A DNA stretch of 64,000 nucleotides from Cognatundibacterium rivi (GCF_018139565.1 NZ_JAGSPK010000001.1:868001-932000); one strand, 5' to 3'; positions 17,227-26,220 are shown, numbered from the stretch's first letter. The notes: generated by a model from the letters alone, not told the origin. Numbers and translations: made by a program.

Positions 17227-18651
17227 TCAGTTCTCCAATACCCAGGTATCTTTGGTGCCGCCACCTTGTGACGAATTCACGACTAAGGAACCTTCCTCCA
17301 GCGCGACCCGCGTCAGTCCGCCGGGCGCCATCGATATCGTCTTGCCAGATAATACAAATGGACGTAAATCGATATGGCGTGGCGCAATGCCGCTGTCAAC
17401 AAAGGTCGGGCAGGATGACAAGGCGAGTGTCGGTTGCGCGATATAGCCTTCTGGCTTGGCAAGCAGACGCAGGCGGAAATCTTCAATTTGTTGTTTGCTG
17501 GAAGCTGGGCCAACCAGCATCCCATAGCCACCTGCGCCATGAACTTCTTTCACGACCAATTCTGGAAGATGGGCGAGGGTATAGGCAAGGTCATCCGGTT
17601 TGCGACACTGATACGTCGGCACATTATTCAGTATCGGTTGCTCAGACAGATAAAATTTGATCATATCGGTGACATAAGGATAAATCGATTTATCATCCGC
17701 AACGCCGGTACCGATCGCGTTGGCGAGGGTTACGCGTCCGGCGCGATAAACCGATAACAGACCTGGTACGCCAAGTGATGAATCCGGGCGAAATGCGAGC
17801 GGATCGAGAAAGTCATCATCGACCCGGCGATAAATCACATCCACCCGTTTTGGTCCACGCGTGGTGCGCATATACACGGCGTTATCGTCGACAAACAGAT
17901 CTTTACCTTCGACCAGTTCAACCCCCATTTGCTGCGCCAGAAATGCATGCTCGAAATAGGCAGAGTTATACATGCCCGGCGTCATGACAACGATGGTCGG
18001 ATTATCGATTCCCATCGGTGCTACCGAGCGCAAATTATCCAGCAACATATCAGGGTAATGATCTACCGGCGCAATCTTGTTTTTGGCGAACAATTCAGGA
18101 AATAGCCGCATCATCATCTTGCGGTCTTCCAGCATATAAGAGACGCCGGATGGTACGCGCAGATTATCTTCTAATACGTAAAATTCACCTTGCCCGGCAC
18201 GCACAATATCGACACCGGCGATATGCGCATAAATATCTGAGGCAACAGAAACGCCCTGCATCTCAGGCCGGTACTGCGCATTTTTGTAGATCTGTTCAGG
18301 CGGAATAATTCCGGCTTTAATGATGTTCTGCTCATGATAGACGTCATGAATAAACATATTCAGCGCCTTCACACGCTGCACCAATCCGGTTTCTAATAAC
18401 GCCCATTCCTTCGCCGGAATAATACGGGGAATGATGTCAAAAGGAATCAGGCGTTCCGTGCCCGCGTCGTCGCCATAGACTGCGAAAGTAATACCGACAC
18501 GACGAAAACTGAGATCGGCTTCGGCGCGTTTGCGTTGCAGACGTTCCGGCGATTGTTTTGCTAACCAGTGATGGAATTCGCGATAATGCTCACGCGTCGA
18601 ATCCGCTGTGACGGAGGTGTCGGCCGTCATTTCATTAAAGAATTTTGCCAT
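17227..18651 (-). CDS. Circularly permuted ATP-grasp type 2 protein
   Basis: About 474 residues. Contains the CP_ATPgrasp_2 pattern: an N-terminal LSFRRVGITFAVYGDD, the segment LNMFIHDVYHEQ, then VVKEVHGAGGYGMLVGP as the ATP-binding loop. Family members are predicted ATP-dependent carboxylate-amine ligases that make peptide or isopeptide bonds. First gene of the ATP-grasp, alpha-E, transglutaminase, Anbu operon. The ATG at 18651 follows a GGAACGGGAC ribosome-binding region; a GTG at 18663 is possible. The acceptor molecule is unknown. Confidence 0.9.
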   Translation of the reverse strand: MAKFFNEMTADTSVTADSTREHYREFHHWLAKQSPERLQRKRAEADLSFRRVGITFAVYGDDAGTERLIPFDIIPRIIPAKEWALLETGLVQRVKALNMFIHDVYHEQNIIKAGIIPPEQIYKNAQYRPEMQGVSVASDIYAHIAGVDIVRAGQGEFYVLEDNLRVPSGVSYMLEDRKMMMRLFPELFAKNKIAPVDHYPDMLLDNLRSVAPMGIDNPTIVVMTPGMYNSAYFEHAFLAQQMGVELVEGKDLFVDDNAVYMRTTRGPKRVDVIYRRVDDDFLDPLAFRPDSSLGVPGLLSVYRAGRVTLANAIGTGVADDKSIYPYVTDMIKFYLSEQPILNNVPTYQCRKPDDLAYTLAHLPELVVKEVHGAGGYGMLVGPASSKQQIEDFRLRLLAKPEGYIAQPTLALSSCPTFVDSGIAPRHIDLRPFVLSGKTISMAPGGLTRVALEEGSLVVNSSQGGGTKDTWVLEN

Positions 18652-18684
18652 GTCCCGTTCCACGATTACTGAGTCAACTTAGCT

Positions 18685-18713
18685 ATATCAAGAAGCGTGC
18701 CAAGCAAACTCAA
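18685..18713 (-). promoter_or_regulatory. Candidate promoter of the Anbu operon
   Basis: Reading the minus strand, TTGAGT (18713-18708) and TGATAT (18690-18685) are separated by 17 bp, a reasonable sigma-70 promoter. The same stretch contains TGGCAC-N5-TTGAT (18702-18687), which resembles a sigma-54 -24/-12 element except that the -12 GC is GA. Which sigma factor is used cannot be settled by eye. Confidence 0.4.
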
Positions 18714-18722
18714 TCGTGTGAA

Positions 18723-20762
18723 TCAGGGCGCGCGGATATAGTCAATCAGCTCCGTTGTATGTTGATCGGGCGCTGGTGTCATCAGGCTGGCGATTACCAT
18801 GGCAATGAATCCGGCAGGAACACCGAATACGCCGGCCGATATTGGTGCGATATGCCACCATTGATTCGCAACACTGCCGCCAAATAAAGGGTGGGTGAAT
18901 ACCATATAGAACACACAGATAAAAAAGCCGGTGATGATGCCAGCAACAGCACCCTGGCGATTCGCGCGCTTCCAGAATATGCCCAATATCAGTGCAGGAA
19001 ACAGCGTTGACGCGCCGACAGAAAATGCTGCACCAACAAGCGACAAAATATCAGCGGGTTTGAGCGAAGCCACATAGGCTGCGACCAGCGCTACCACCAG
19101 CAGCAGTAATTTTGAAATCGTTACCCGCTTTTGTGTCGATGCCGTGGGGTCAATGATTTTGTAATAGATGTCGTGTGACAAAGAGTTTGAAATGGTCAGC
19201 AGCAATCCATCTGCGGTTGATAGCGCTGCCGCCAGCCCACCAGCAGCGACCAGACCGGAAACAACGTAAGGTAATCCAGCAATTTCAGGCGTGGCGAGAA
19301 CGATGATATCGCCATCAAGCACGATTTCTGCAAGTTGTACGATGCCGTCTTTATTGATATCGGTGATACTGACCAGCGGGTTGAGCTTATCGATGTTGGC
19401 CCAGTAAGTAACCCACGAAGGCAGTTTTGAAAATTCGCTGCCGACCAGTGAGTTATAGATATCGTACTTAACGAGTATCGCCAGCGATGGAATCGTGATG
19501 TACAGCAGCATGATGAAAAACAAAGACCAAAATACGGAGTCTCTGCTTTCTGTGACTGAGGGCGTCGTGTAATAGCGTGTCAGCACGTGAGGCAGGGCGG
19601 CGGTGCCCATCATCAGGCACAACACCAGTGCCATGAAGTTATTACGTTTGATATCGGATTCAGCCTTATCTTTGGCGGCATAAGGCGTGTATTGTGCAAA
19701 GCCTGGCCTCGATTTCAACAGATAGGAGTTGCGTGCTTCCGCCCAGCTATTTCTTGCGTCAGCTGGAGAGGCTGGATAGTTTGCCAGTGCACGGCTGGCG
19801 GTTTTGATTGCGATTAATGAGCCATTCCCGGCTTTTAATTCTTCCAGATTTTTTTGCAGCTCGGCGCGCCCGGATTCCCATGATTCAGGCAGTTGCTGAA
19901 TTTTTTTATCGTATTCGTCAGCACGTAATTTATAAATGTCCCTGACTTCTTTTTCCTTGGGGCTGTTATCGAATTGGGCTTCTTTTTTTGCCAGCTCAGG
20001 CAGAAATGCGCCGTAGGATATTTGCGGAAATGGATTATCCGTATGTTTGGCTGACAGCCATGCGACCGGTATCATGAATGCGATCACGATGATGATGTAT
20101 TGCGACACCTGGGTCCATGTGACGGCACGCATACCACCCAGAAATGAACACACCAGTATGCTGGCTAATCCAAGAAAAATGCCGACCGAAAAATCGACAC
20201 CGGTAAAGCGCGACGTGATCAGACCAACGCCGTAAATCTGCGCCACGACATAGATGAAAGATATGAACACCGTCGCCAGTACTGCCAGAATGCGTACGGT
20301 ACTGGTATTGGGTTTGCCTGAAAACCGCGTCGCCAGAAAATCTGCAATCGTGTATTGACCAAATTTTCTGATGTACGGTGCGATCAGCATGGCAACCAGG
20401 CAAAACCCACCCGTCCAGCCTATGATGTAGGCCAGTCCCTCAAAGCCTTGTAAATACAGGCCTCCGGCAAGACTTAGAAAACTGGCGGCAGACATCCAGT
20501 CCGCCGCGGTCGCCATACCATTGAATACCGCGGGCACCCGTCTTCCGGCGACATAGTATTCCGCAATGTCCGAGGTGCGGCTGACCAAGCCTATGCCCGC
20601 GTAAATAACGATGGTGGCGAACATAAACAGATAGCCTATCCAGACTCGTGGCACACCTTCTTTTTCCAGTATCGTCAGGACGATCAGAAAGATAAAAAAG
20701 AGTAAGGTATACCAAAGATAGTAGGACGTTAATCTCTGTGTAAATCGTTTTTGTGGCGACAT
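18723..20762 (-). CDS. Sodium:solute symporter, large subunit (VC_2705 type)
   Basis: A 679-residue SSS-family transporter with about 13 membrane helices. The signature-like stretch TATAADWMSAASFLSLAGGLYL-type region near residue 85 and GQYTIADFLATRF are typical of acetate/solute symporters. The insertion of roughly 120 mostly hydrophilic residues after about residue 235, and the DUF4212 partner directly upstream, identify the TIGR03648 (VC_2705) subfamily. Probably takes up short-chain organic acids with sodium, but the substrate is unproven. Gap to the DUF4212 gene is 4 nt. Confidence 0.88.
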   Translation of the reverse strand: MSPQKRFTQRLTSYYLWYTLLFFIFLIVLTILEKEGVPRVWIGYLFMFATIVIYAGIGLVSRTSDIAEYYVAGRRVPAVFNGMATAADWMSAASFLSLAGGLYLQGFEGLAYIIGWTGGFCLVAMLIAPYIRKFGQYTIADFLATRFSGKPNTSTVRILAVLATVFISFIYVVAQIYGVGLITSRFTGVDFSVGIFLGLASILVCSFLGGMRAVTWTQVSQYIIIVIAFMIPVAWLSAKHTDNPFPQISYGAFLPELAKKEAQFDNSPKEKEVRDIYKLRADEYDKKIQQLPESWESGRAELQKNLEELKAGNGSLIAIKTASRALANYPASPADARNSWAEARNSYLLKSRPGFAQYTPYAAKDKAESDIKRNNFMALVLCLMMGTAALPHVLTRYYTTPSVTESRDSVFWSLFFIMLLYITIPSLAILVKYDIYNSLVGSEFSKLPSWVTYWANIDKLNPLVSITDINKDGIVQLAEIVLDGDIIVLATPEIAGLPYVVSGLVAAGGLAAALSTADGLLLTISNSLSHDIYYKIIDPTASTQKRVTISKLLLLVVALVAAYVASLKPADILSLVGAAFSVGASTLFPALILGIFWKRANRQGAVAGIITGFFICVFYMVFTHPLFGGSVANQWWHIAPISAGVFGVPAGFIAMVIASLMTPAPDQHTTELIDYIRAP

Positions 20763-20766
20763 GTGT

Positions 20767-21060
20767 TTATTCGTCTTTATCGTTTTTATCGTCTTGTTGG
20801 GGGCGTTGTATCCAGCGCATGCCGACCGAATAAATTGCGAGAATCAGAACGTAACTCAGCGTCAGTCCTTGCGCTGCCAGATAAAACGACAGTGGCCAGC
20901 TAAAGAAATGCCATTCGGATAGTTCCCGCGCAAAAAACAGACTGAAAAAACTGAGCAATCCCCAGCATAACAACAGCACCGTGGTGAGCCTTTTGGTGCG
21001 TCGCCAATAATGACGTGGCGCAGACATTTTTTCCGGTGTTGGTGTTGATGGCGTCTTCAT
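20767..21060 (-). CDS. DUF4212 protein, sodium:solute symporter small subunit
   Basis: About 97 residues with two membrane helices (LTTVLLLCWGLLSFFSLFF and LAAQGLTLSYVLILAIYS), preceded by the typical HYWRRTKRL and ending in a highly charged Asp/Lys tail. Belongs to DUF4212/TIGR03647, always adjacent to the large symporter subunit. The ATG at 21060 is 1 nt after the kinase stop; a shorter start at 21027 has a better GGA ribosome site and fits the family length, so the exact start is open. It is encoded between the two-component system and the transporter in one operon. Confidence 0.85.
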   Translation of the reverse strand: MKTPSTPTPEKMSAPRHYWRRTKRLTTVLLLCWGLLSFFSLFFARELSEWHFFSWPLSFYLAAQGLTLSYVLILAIYSVGMRWIQRPQQDDKNDKDE

Positions 21061-21061
21061 T

Positions 21062-22597
21062 TCACGCTTCGCCAATGAATTCATCAAAGGGATTTAATCG
21101 GAACGAAATACGGAAAACGGTACCAGGGAATTGTGGATCCTGCGGATGCGGATTATCGAGGATTTCTATCTGTGCGCCATGTTGCTGTGCGATTTCCCTG
21201 ACGATGGCAAGGCCAAGTCCACTACCTTGCACATTGCTGCCGAGGATGCGGTAAAAACGTTCAAACACATGTTCACGTTCAGTGACCGGAATGCCGGGGC
21301 CGTTGTCTTCTACCTCGATGATCGCCAGCGCCTGCTGTTCATTCATGCTGACTTTGACTGTGATGCTGTGTTCTGCCGGGGTATACCGGATTGCGTTGTC
21401 GATCAGATTGCTCAGCATTTCCCGCAGCATTAATGGATTTGCAAAAATGATGACGGGAAATTCGGGTTGTTCAAAACCCAGATCAATTTTTTTTGCGAAA
21501 GAAGCCTGTATCCAGTCTCGAACTACATTCATTGCCAGCTCATTCAGATTCACTTGTTCCAGGGGGCGCGTGGCTGGCGTCTGGTTTTCAGCGCGAGCCA
21601 GTGTCAGCAATTGATTGATGAGGCGGGTTGCGGCTTCCGAGCTGGTTGATAACTGCAATAGCGAGCGCCGGATTTCTTCCTGATCAGTTTGCCGTAAAGC
21701 CAGTTCCGATTGCATACGCATACCTGCCAGCGGTGTTTTCATCTGGTGCGCAGCATCTGCGATGAAGCGTTTTTGAATGTCTATCGTTTGTGCCAGACGC
21801 GCCAGCATGTCATTTAAGGAATTCACCAGCGGCGTGATTTCTTCAGGCACCTGACGTGAGTCGATAGGGCTGAGATCATCAGGACGGCGGGCGCGTATGC
21901 GTTGCTGCAATTCAGCCAGTGGTGATAAGCCCCGGCTCAGCGCGAACCAGACCAGTGCCAGCGCAATTGGTAGAATAATGAATTGTGGCAGCACCACACC
22001 TTTAATAATTTCATTCGCCAGAACTGCACGTTTTTCCAGCGTCTCTGCCACCTGTATCATGATCTGCGAGGACTCGGGATTGATTGTTTTCTTGGTCGGT
22101 GGCGTTAAATCGATATAACTGTAGGCGATGCGGTAATCGATACCGCGCAAACTCAGATTTCTGAATTGAATATTTCCGGCAGCAGGTCGCTCTTCATCAG
22201 CAGGTGGAGGAATATCCTGATCACCATCGATCAGATCCCCCTTGGCATTTTTTATCTGGAAATGAATATTATCGAGATCGTCAGCCCGCAAAATATCGCG
22301 TGCCGGTTTGGATAATTGGGTAATCGCCTGACCATCAAATTCTTTGACCTGTTGTGCGAGCACGAGCACCTTGTCTTCCAGCGCACGGTCGAAAGGCTGG
22401 TTTGCAATCGACTTTGCCACCAGATAGGTAATGGCAATACTCATAGGCCACAGCAGTAAGAGTGGGGCCAGCATCCAGTCGAGAATTTCGCCAAACAACG
22501 AGCGCTGGATCTTTTCTTCCGGCTGTTGCAACAATATATTTTCTGACGCAGCGGGCGCAGAATTCGAAGTATCAGCGACGCTGCTGTCTGTACTCAT
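21062..22597 (-). CDS. Two-component sensor histidine kinase (TctE-like)
   Basis: A 511-residue membrane kinase. Order: a Glu/Ser-rich N-terminal tail, TM1 about 40-62, a periplasmic 2CSK_N-type sensor region 63-200, TM2 about 202-221, HAMP, HisKA with phospho-acceptor His284 (DAAHQMKTPLAG), and a HATPase domain with N box NLIDNAIRYTP, and G boxes VEDNGPGIP and GSGLGLAIV. The architecture resembles TctE sensors of tri- or dicarboxylates. Its ATG overlaps the regulator stop by 1 nt (TAATG), and the transporter genes follow, so it probably senses the transported solute or its availability. Confidence 0.9.
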   Translation of the reverse strand: MSTDSSVADTSNSAPAASENILLQQPEEKIQRSLFGEILDWMLAPLLLLWPMSIAITYLVAKSIANQPFDRALEDKVLVLAQQVKEFDGQAITQLSKPARDILRADDLDNIHFQIKNAKGDLIDGDQDIPPPADEERPAAGNIQFRNLSLRGIDYRIAYSYIDLTPPTKKTINPESSQIMIQVAETLEKRAVLANEIIKGVVLPQFIILPIALALVWFALSRGLSPLAELQQRIRARRPDDLSPIDSRQVPEEITPLVNSLNDMLARLAQTIDIQKRFIADAAHQMKTPLAGMRMQSELALRQTDQEEIRRSLLQLSTSSEAATRLINQLLTLARAENQTPATRPLEQVNLNELAMNVVRDWIQASFAKKIDLGFEQPEFPVIIFANPLMLREMLSNLIDNAIRYTPAEHSITVKVSMNEQQALAIIEVEDNGPGIPVTEREHVFERFYRILGSNVQGSGLGLAIVREIAQQHGAQIEILDNPHPQDPQFPGTVFRISFRLNPFDEFIGEA

Positions 22598-23307
22598 TAT
22601 TGTCCGGCATCTGGATTGGCTGGTTTCGCTGACGGCGCGACGAAGAATTTTTCAAGGCAATAACCTAATCCCCTGACGGTCGCAATTCTGACGCCATCGA
22701 CTTCGATTTTTTTACGCAGACGATGCACATACACTTCGATTGCATTGTTGCTGACTTCTTCGCCCCATTCGCAAAGATGATCGACCAGTTGTTCTTTCGA
22801 GACCAGACGTCCGGTTCTTTGCAATAACACTTCCAGCAGGCCGAGTTCGCGCGCGGATAAATCCAGCATCTGTTCGTGGATATACGCAATTCTGCCAACC
22901 TGATCGTAACTCAGCGGACCGTGTTTAATAACGGTGGGGCCGCCACCGGCACCGCGTCGTGTTAAAGCTCTGACGCGGGCTTCGAGTTCGGACAAGGCGA
23001 ACGGTTTCGCCATGTAATCGTCAGCACCTAAATCCAGCCCTTTTACTCTTTGCTCTACTGAGTCGGCCGCAGTCAGGATCAGTACCGGGAGGTGTGAATT
23101 GCGGGCGCGCAAACGGCGCAGCACTTCCAGCCCACTCATTTTGGGCAGGCCGAGATCCAGAATCAGTAAGTCAAAGTCCTGAGTCGATAACGCAGAATCC
23201 GCTTCCTGTCCGTTGCTGACGCAGTCAGTTGCATATCCTGATTGCCGCAGTGAGCGGGTCAGGCCATCTGCCAGCACACTGTCGTCTTCTGCTAATAAAA
23301 TACGCAT
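22597..23307 (-). CDS. OmpR-family response regulator (TctD-like)
   Basis: About 236 residues. Receiver domain with acidic pair in LLAEDDS, phospho-acceptor Asp51 (LILDLGLPKMSG), and the conserved Lys in DDYMAKPFAL, followed by a winged-helix DNA-binding domain (LSARELGLLEVLLQ, NAIEVYVHRLRKKIE). The ATG at 23307 begins MRILLAEDD, exactly where the family begins; the longer frame to 23439 is not family-like. First gene of the regulator, kinase, DUF4212, symporter operon, so it likely controls its own operon including the transporter. Confidence 0.92.
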   Translation of the reverse strand: MRILLAEDDSVLADGLTRSLRQSGYATDCVSNGQEADSALSTQDFDLLILDLGLPKMSGLEVLRRLRARNSHLPVLILTAADSVEQRVKGLDLGADDYMAKPFALSELEARVRALTRRGAGGGPTVIKHGPLSYDQVGRIAYIHEQMLDLSARELGLLEVLLQRTGRLVSKEQLVDHLCEWGEEVSNNAIEVYVHRLRKKIEVDGVRIATVRGLGYCLEKFFVAPSAKPANPDAGQ

Positions 23308-23658
23308 AATGAATATTCCAAACCTAGTTGATTCTGCTGGGGAATTGATAAAAGGTATCCGCGCCACCGACCAATTTTTCTGATTTTTTTTTGATAATGA
23401 AAGGTTCAGCGCTGTTACAAAGGCGATTTCAGATAACATGCTTTGCAGCTATCTCTGTCGCCAATCCCAGTCATTAATATTAGCTCAACTTTAGCCCAAT
23501 TCAGGTCTGAGTAGATTTAAAGGCACAATAAATTTTTAATATATCTGGATTTCTATCTATCCTCTCAAGCGCACCGCTGAATGTGGTAGGTTCAGACTGT
23601 ATCGAAATCAGACTCAAGTGAGTTTGTTTGCCTGAGTCGGATCTGACAGCAATCAAGA
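23308..23658. other. Intergenic region, no gene seen
   Basis: 351 bp between the response-regulator start and the stop of the SbtA-like gene. It must hold the promoter of the two-component/symporter operon, but I cannot pick hexamers with confidence. Near 23613-23636 a GACTCA/TGAGTC inverted repeat could fold downstream of the SbtA-like gene, without a T-tract. The sequence is AT-rich and has no credible ORF. Confidence 0.5.
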
Positions 23659-24624
23659 CTAGCCCAGAACAAATTTTGCCGCGTTCATATAAACGGGAAT
23701 CCCTAGCAAAATATTCAGTGGAAAAGTGATGCCGAGAGACATCCCGAGATAAAGCGATGGCGAAGCCTCTGGAATAGCGTAACGCAGTACCGCCGGAACC
23801 GCGATATATGAGGCGCTTGCAGCCAGTACCATCAACAATCCTGCATCGCCGTACGGGATTTTCAGCAATACAGCAAGCATTAACGCAATAGCAGCGTGGC
23901 AGATCGGGGCGAGAACGGCATAGCTGATTATGAAGGGCGAGTTACCTTTGATGTTACCGAGGCTTTTAGCTGTCATCAGTCCCATATCGAGCAGGAAAAA
24001 AGCAAGCATTCCTTTAAATAAATCACCGGAAAAAGGCTGCATGGCCGCCTTTCCTGCATCGCCAGAGATGATGCCAACCACCATCGCACCTAACAGTAGC
24101 AGTTGCGCGCCATCCGTCAGCGATTCATGCAAAACACCTTTGACCGAAGACAGTGTTCCCGTTTGCGTTGATGTTGCCTTACGCCGGATCGTATTCGACA
24201 AAATGACGGCAAAAATAATGGCAGGCGATTCCATTAACGCCATCGCTGCTGCCATATGGCCGCCATATTCTATGTGTCTGCTTTCGAGGTATTGAACTGC
24301 AGTTATAAACGTAACTGCACTGACTGAACCATACGTGGCAGCGATTGCGGTAGCGTCGAGGCTTGGAACAAGCCGCTTCAGAAAAAAATATCCAAGTGCC
24401 GGGGTTAGCAATGCCAGAAACACTGCACATCCCAGGCTGCTGATGATTTGTAAATTTAATCCGGAATGATTCAGCGCAAAGCCACCTTTGAGACCGAGCG
24501 CCATTAAAAGATACAGCGATAAAAACCGTGAGATATGTGTAGGAATACTCAGATTAGACTTAATGAGGCCGGCAAAGATACCGAAGATAAAAAATAAAAT
24601 AGCTGGATCGCGCAAACTGGACAT
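23659..24624 (-). CDS. SbtA-like sodium-dependent bicarbonate transporter family protein
   Basis: A 321-residue membrane protein with about ten helices arranged as two inverted halves, starting LRDPAILFFIFGIFAGL and including SRFLSLYLLMALGLKGG and GSVSAVTFITAVQYLE. This matches the DUF897/SbtA family whose cyanobacterial founder imports bicarbonate with sodium. In heterotrophs the substrate may be another carboxylate; no SbtB PII-like partner gene follows. GAAGGGAAATAT precedes the ATG. Divergent from a LysR regulator across 91 bp, which is the usual mark of direct regulation by that LysR protein. Confidence 0.82.
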   Translation of the reverse strand: MSSLRDPAILFFIFGIFAGLIKSNLSIPTHISRFLSLYLLMALGLKGGFALNHSGLNLQIISSLGCAVFLALLTPALGYFFLKRLVPSLDATAIAATYGSVSAVTFITAVQYLESRHIEYGGHMAAAMALMESPAIIFAVILSNTIRRKATSTQTGTLSSVKGVLHESLTDGAQLLLLGAMVVGIISGDAGKAAMQPFSGDLFKGMLAFFLLDMGLMTAKSLGNIKGNSPFIISYAVLAPICHAAIALMLAVLLKIPYGDAGLLMVLAASASYIAVPAVLRYAIPEASPSLYLGMSLGITFPLNILLGIPVYMNAAKFVLG

Positions 24625-24666
24625 ATATTTCCCTTCAAAATTCTGGCGCCATACTACCTAGACTAA

Positions 24667-24714
24667 ATCATCAGGTAAAATCAATTTTTATCACTATAAT
24701 CATCAGTAAAAATC
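24667..24714. promoter_or_regulatory. Direct-repeat operator and LysR-gene promoter
   Basis: The string ATCATCAG followed by (G)TAAAA(A)TC occurs at 24667-24682 and again at 24699-24714, 32 bp apart, about three helical turns. A perfect TATAAT at 24695-24700 overlaps the second copy and would serve as -10 for the LysR gene, giving a very short leader. This arrangement suggests the regulator binds here, activating the transporter gene and repressing itself. Confidence 0.55.
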
Positions 24715-24715
24715 T

Positions 24716-25606
24716 ATGAACGTCACTTTCCGTCAATTACGTTTGTTTGCAGAACTGGCTGAACAGCTCAGTATCAGTGGCGTTGCGCGCAGCTTTCATG
24801 TGACGCAGCCAACTGTATCTATGCAGCTACGTGAGCTGACGGAGGAAATCGGTTTGCCATTGTATGAAGTCATTGGCAAAAAAATCTTTCTCACCCAGGC
24901 CGGTGAAGAGCTCGCGAAAACCGCACGCACCTTAGCGGATGAGTGGTCTTCTTTTGGACAGCGTATCGATAGCCTGAAAGGCTATCAGCGTGGACGTTTG
25001 AGGGTGGCGGTAGTCAGCACGGCAAAATACTTTATTCCCCGTTTATTGGGGGCTTTTTGTCGTGATTTTCCAGAGATTGATATCGCATTGGAAGTGCAAA
25101 ACCGTGATGGTGTTTTGCAGCGCTTACGCGATAACCGCGATGACATCTATATTATGTCTGCCCCGCCGAAAGATATGGACGTTGTACAGCAGGTTTTTTT
25201 ACCAAATCCGCTGGTTGTGATTGCGCCTTTGTCGCATCCTCTGGCTCAACGTAAACGGATTTCGCTGGAGAACCTTAGCCAGGAGCGATTTATTTTGCGT
25301 GAAAAGGGATCTGGCACCCGCCTCGCTTGCGATCAGCATTTTTCTGCGCAAGGCTTTACTCCGCTCGTGCGACTGGAGTTAGGTAGTAACGAGGCCATTA
25401 AGCAAGCGGTCGCTGGAGAAATGGGACTGGCGATTTTATCGACGCACGCGTTGGGTGAGCATTTAGTTGATCAATCGCTGACAGTACTGAACGTCAGCAG
25501 CTTTCCGGTGCATTCCAGCTGGTATATTGTTTATCTGAAAGGAAAAAGATTATCGCCAGTTGCAACTTCGTTCCTCGAATATTTGCAGGCACATGCGCAA
25601 GATTGA
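24716..25606 (+). CDS. LysR-family transcriptional regulator (CbbR-like)
   Basis: A 296-residue regulator: winged helix-turn-helix at 1-60 (FRQLRLFAELAEQLS, FHVTQPTVSMQLREL) and a type 2 periplasmic-binding effector domain from about 90 (GRLRVAVVSTAKYFIPRLLG). The effector region looks most like CbbR and related regulators of carbon metabolism. It is divergent from the SbtA-like transporter and shares an operator region carrying spaced direct repeats, so the transporter is its likely target. The inducer is unknown. Confidence 0.9.
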   Translation: MNVTFRQLRLFAELAEQLSISGVARSFHVTQPTVSMQLRELTEEIGLPLYEVIGKKIFLTQAGEELAKTARTLADEWSSFGQRIDSLKGYQRGRLRVAVVSTAKYFIPRLLGAFCRDFPEIDIALEVQNRDGVLQRLRDNRDDIYIMSAPPKDMDVVQQVFLPNPLVVIAPLSHPLAQRKRISLENLSQERFILREKGSGTRLACDQHFSAQGFTPLVRLELGSNEAIKQAVAGEMGLAILSTHALGEHLVDQSLTVLNVSSFPVHSSWYIVYLKGKRLSPVATSFLEYLQAHAQD

Positions 25607-25779
25607 AATAGCTGCTTGCATGAGCTTATTTTTCAGTTTTGCTTGTTGTCAGTTGCGCACGTCATTCAGTATTTCTTCATTCAACGGCTATTTTCCTATA
25701 CTGACAGCGTTGACTATTGAGGGTAAGGCTGAACCACTATGTTATGCTTTGCTCCTTTGTAATAAAGTTCTCTAAAGTC

Positions 25780-26220
25780 ATGAATACCAAAAGCAAGTCC
25801 ATTCCCGTTTCTGATGCGCAAGCCCTGTTGAGCACCTTAAAAGAGACATTTCCGGTGTTTCTCAATAATGAGCCTTTGGCGATCGGCATCGACAAGCAAA
25901 TCCTTGCCAGATTGCCGGAGACCCCGCGCAAAATTTTACGGATGGTGCTTGCTTATCATACGAAATCGACCCGTTATCTGCAAAAGACCATTAAAGCGAC
26001 AACACGTTTTGATCTCGATGGTAATCCCGCTGAACCATTAGACGAAACACATAAAACGCATGCAGAAGAAATGCTGAGAGAGCGCGCAAAGAACAATGCT
26101 GAACGTGCGAAGGCTGAAGCAAAACTTAAACGCGAACAGCAAGCAGCCGCAGAGGAAGCAGAGAAACTGCAAAAGAGAGCAGAAAAAATTAACCAGCTGG
26201 CGCAGAAATTCGCAAAGTAA
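25780..26220 (+). CDS. ProQ/FinO-family RNA chaperone
   Basis: About 146 residues. The ProQ/FinO RNA-binding domain covers about 10-100 (LLSTLKETFPVFLNNE, PLAIGIDKQILARLP, and LAYHTKSTRYLQ), followed by a long Lys/Glu/Ala-rich helix that is probably a coiled coil and an additional RNA contact surface. Members bind structured small RNAs and mRNA 3' ends. The ATG at 25780 is chosen because the family similarity starts there; an upstream frame from 25717 is dismissed. Monocistronic, followed by a clear terminator. Confidence 0.88.
   Translation: MNTKSKSIPVSDAQALLSTLKETFPVFLNNEPLAIGIDKQILARLPETPRKILRMVLAYHTKSTRYLQKTIKATTRFDLDGNPAEPLDETHKTHAEEMLRERAKNNAERAKAEAKLKREQQAAAEEAEKLQKRAEKINQLAQKFAK

Noticed and set aside
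25560..25775. Open frame between the LysR gene and the proQ-like gene
   Set aside because: It begins inside the LysR gene and has only a generic hydrophobic segment without a ribosome site; not supported as a gene.
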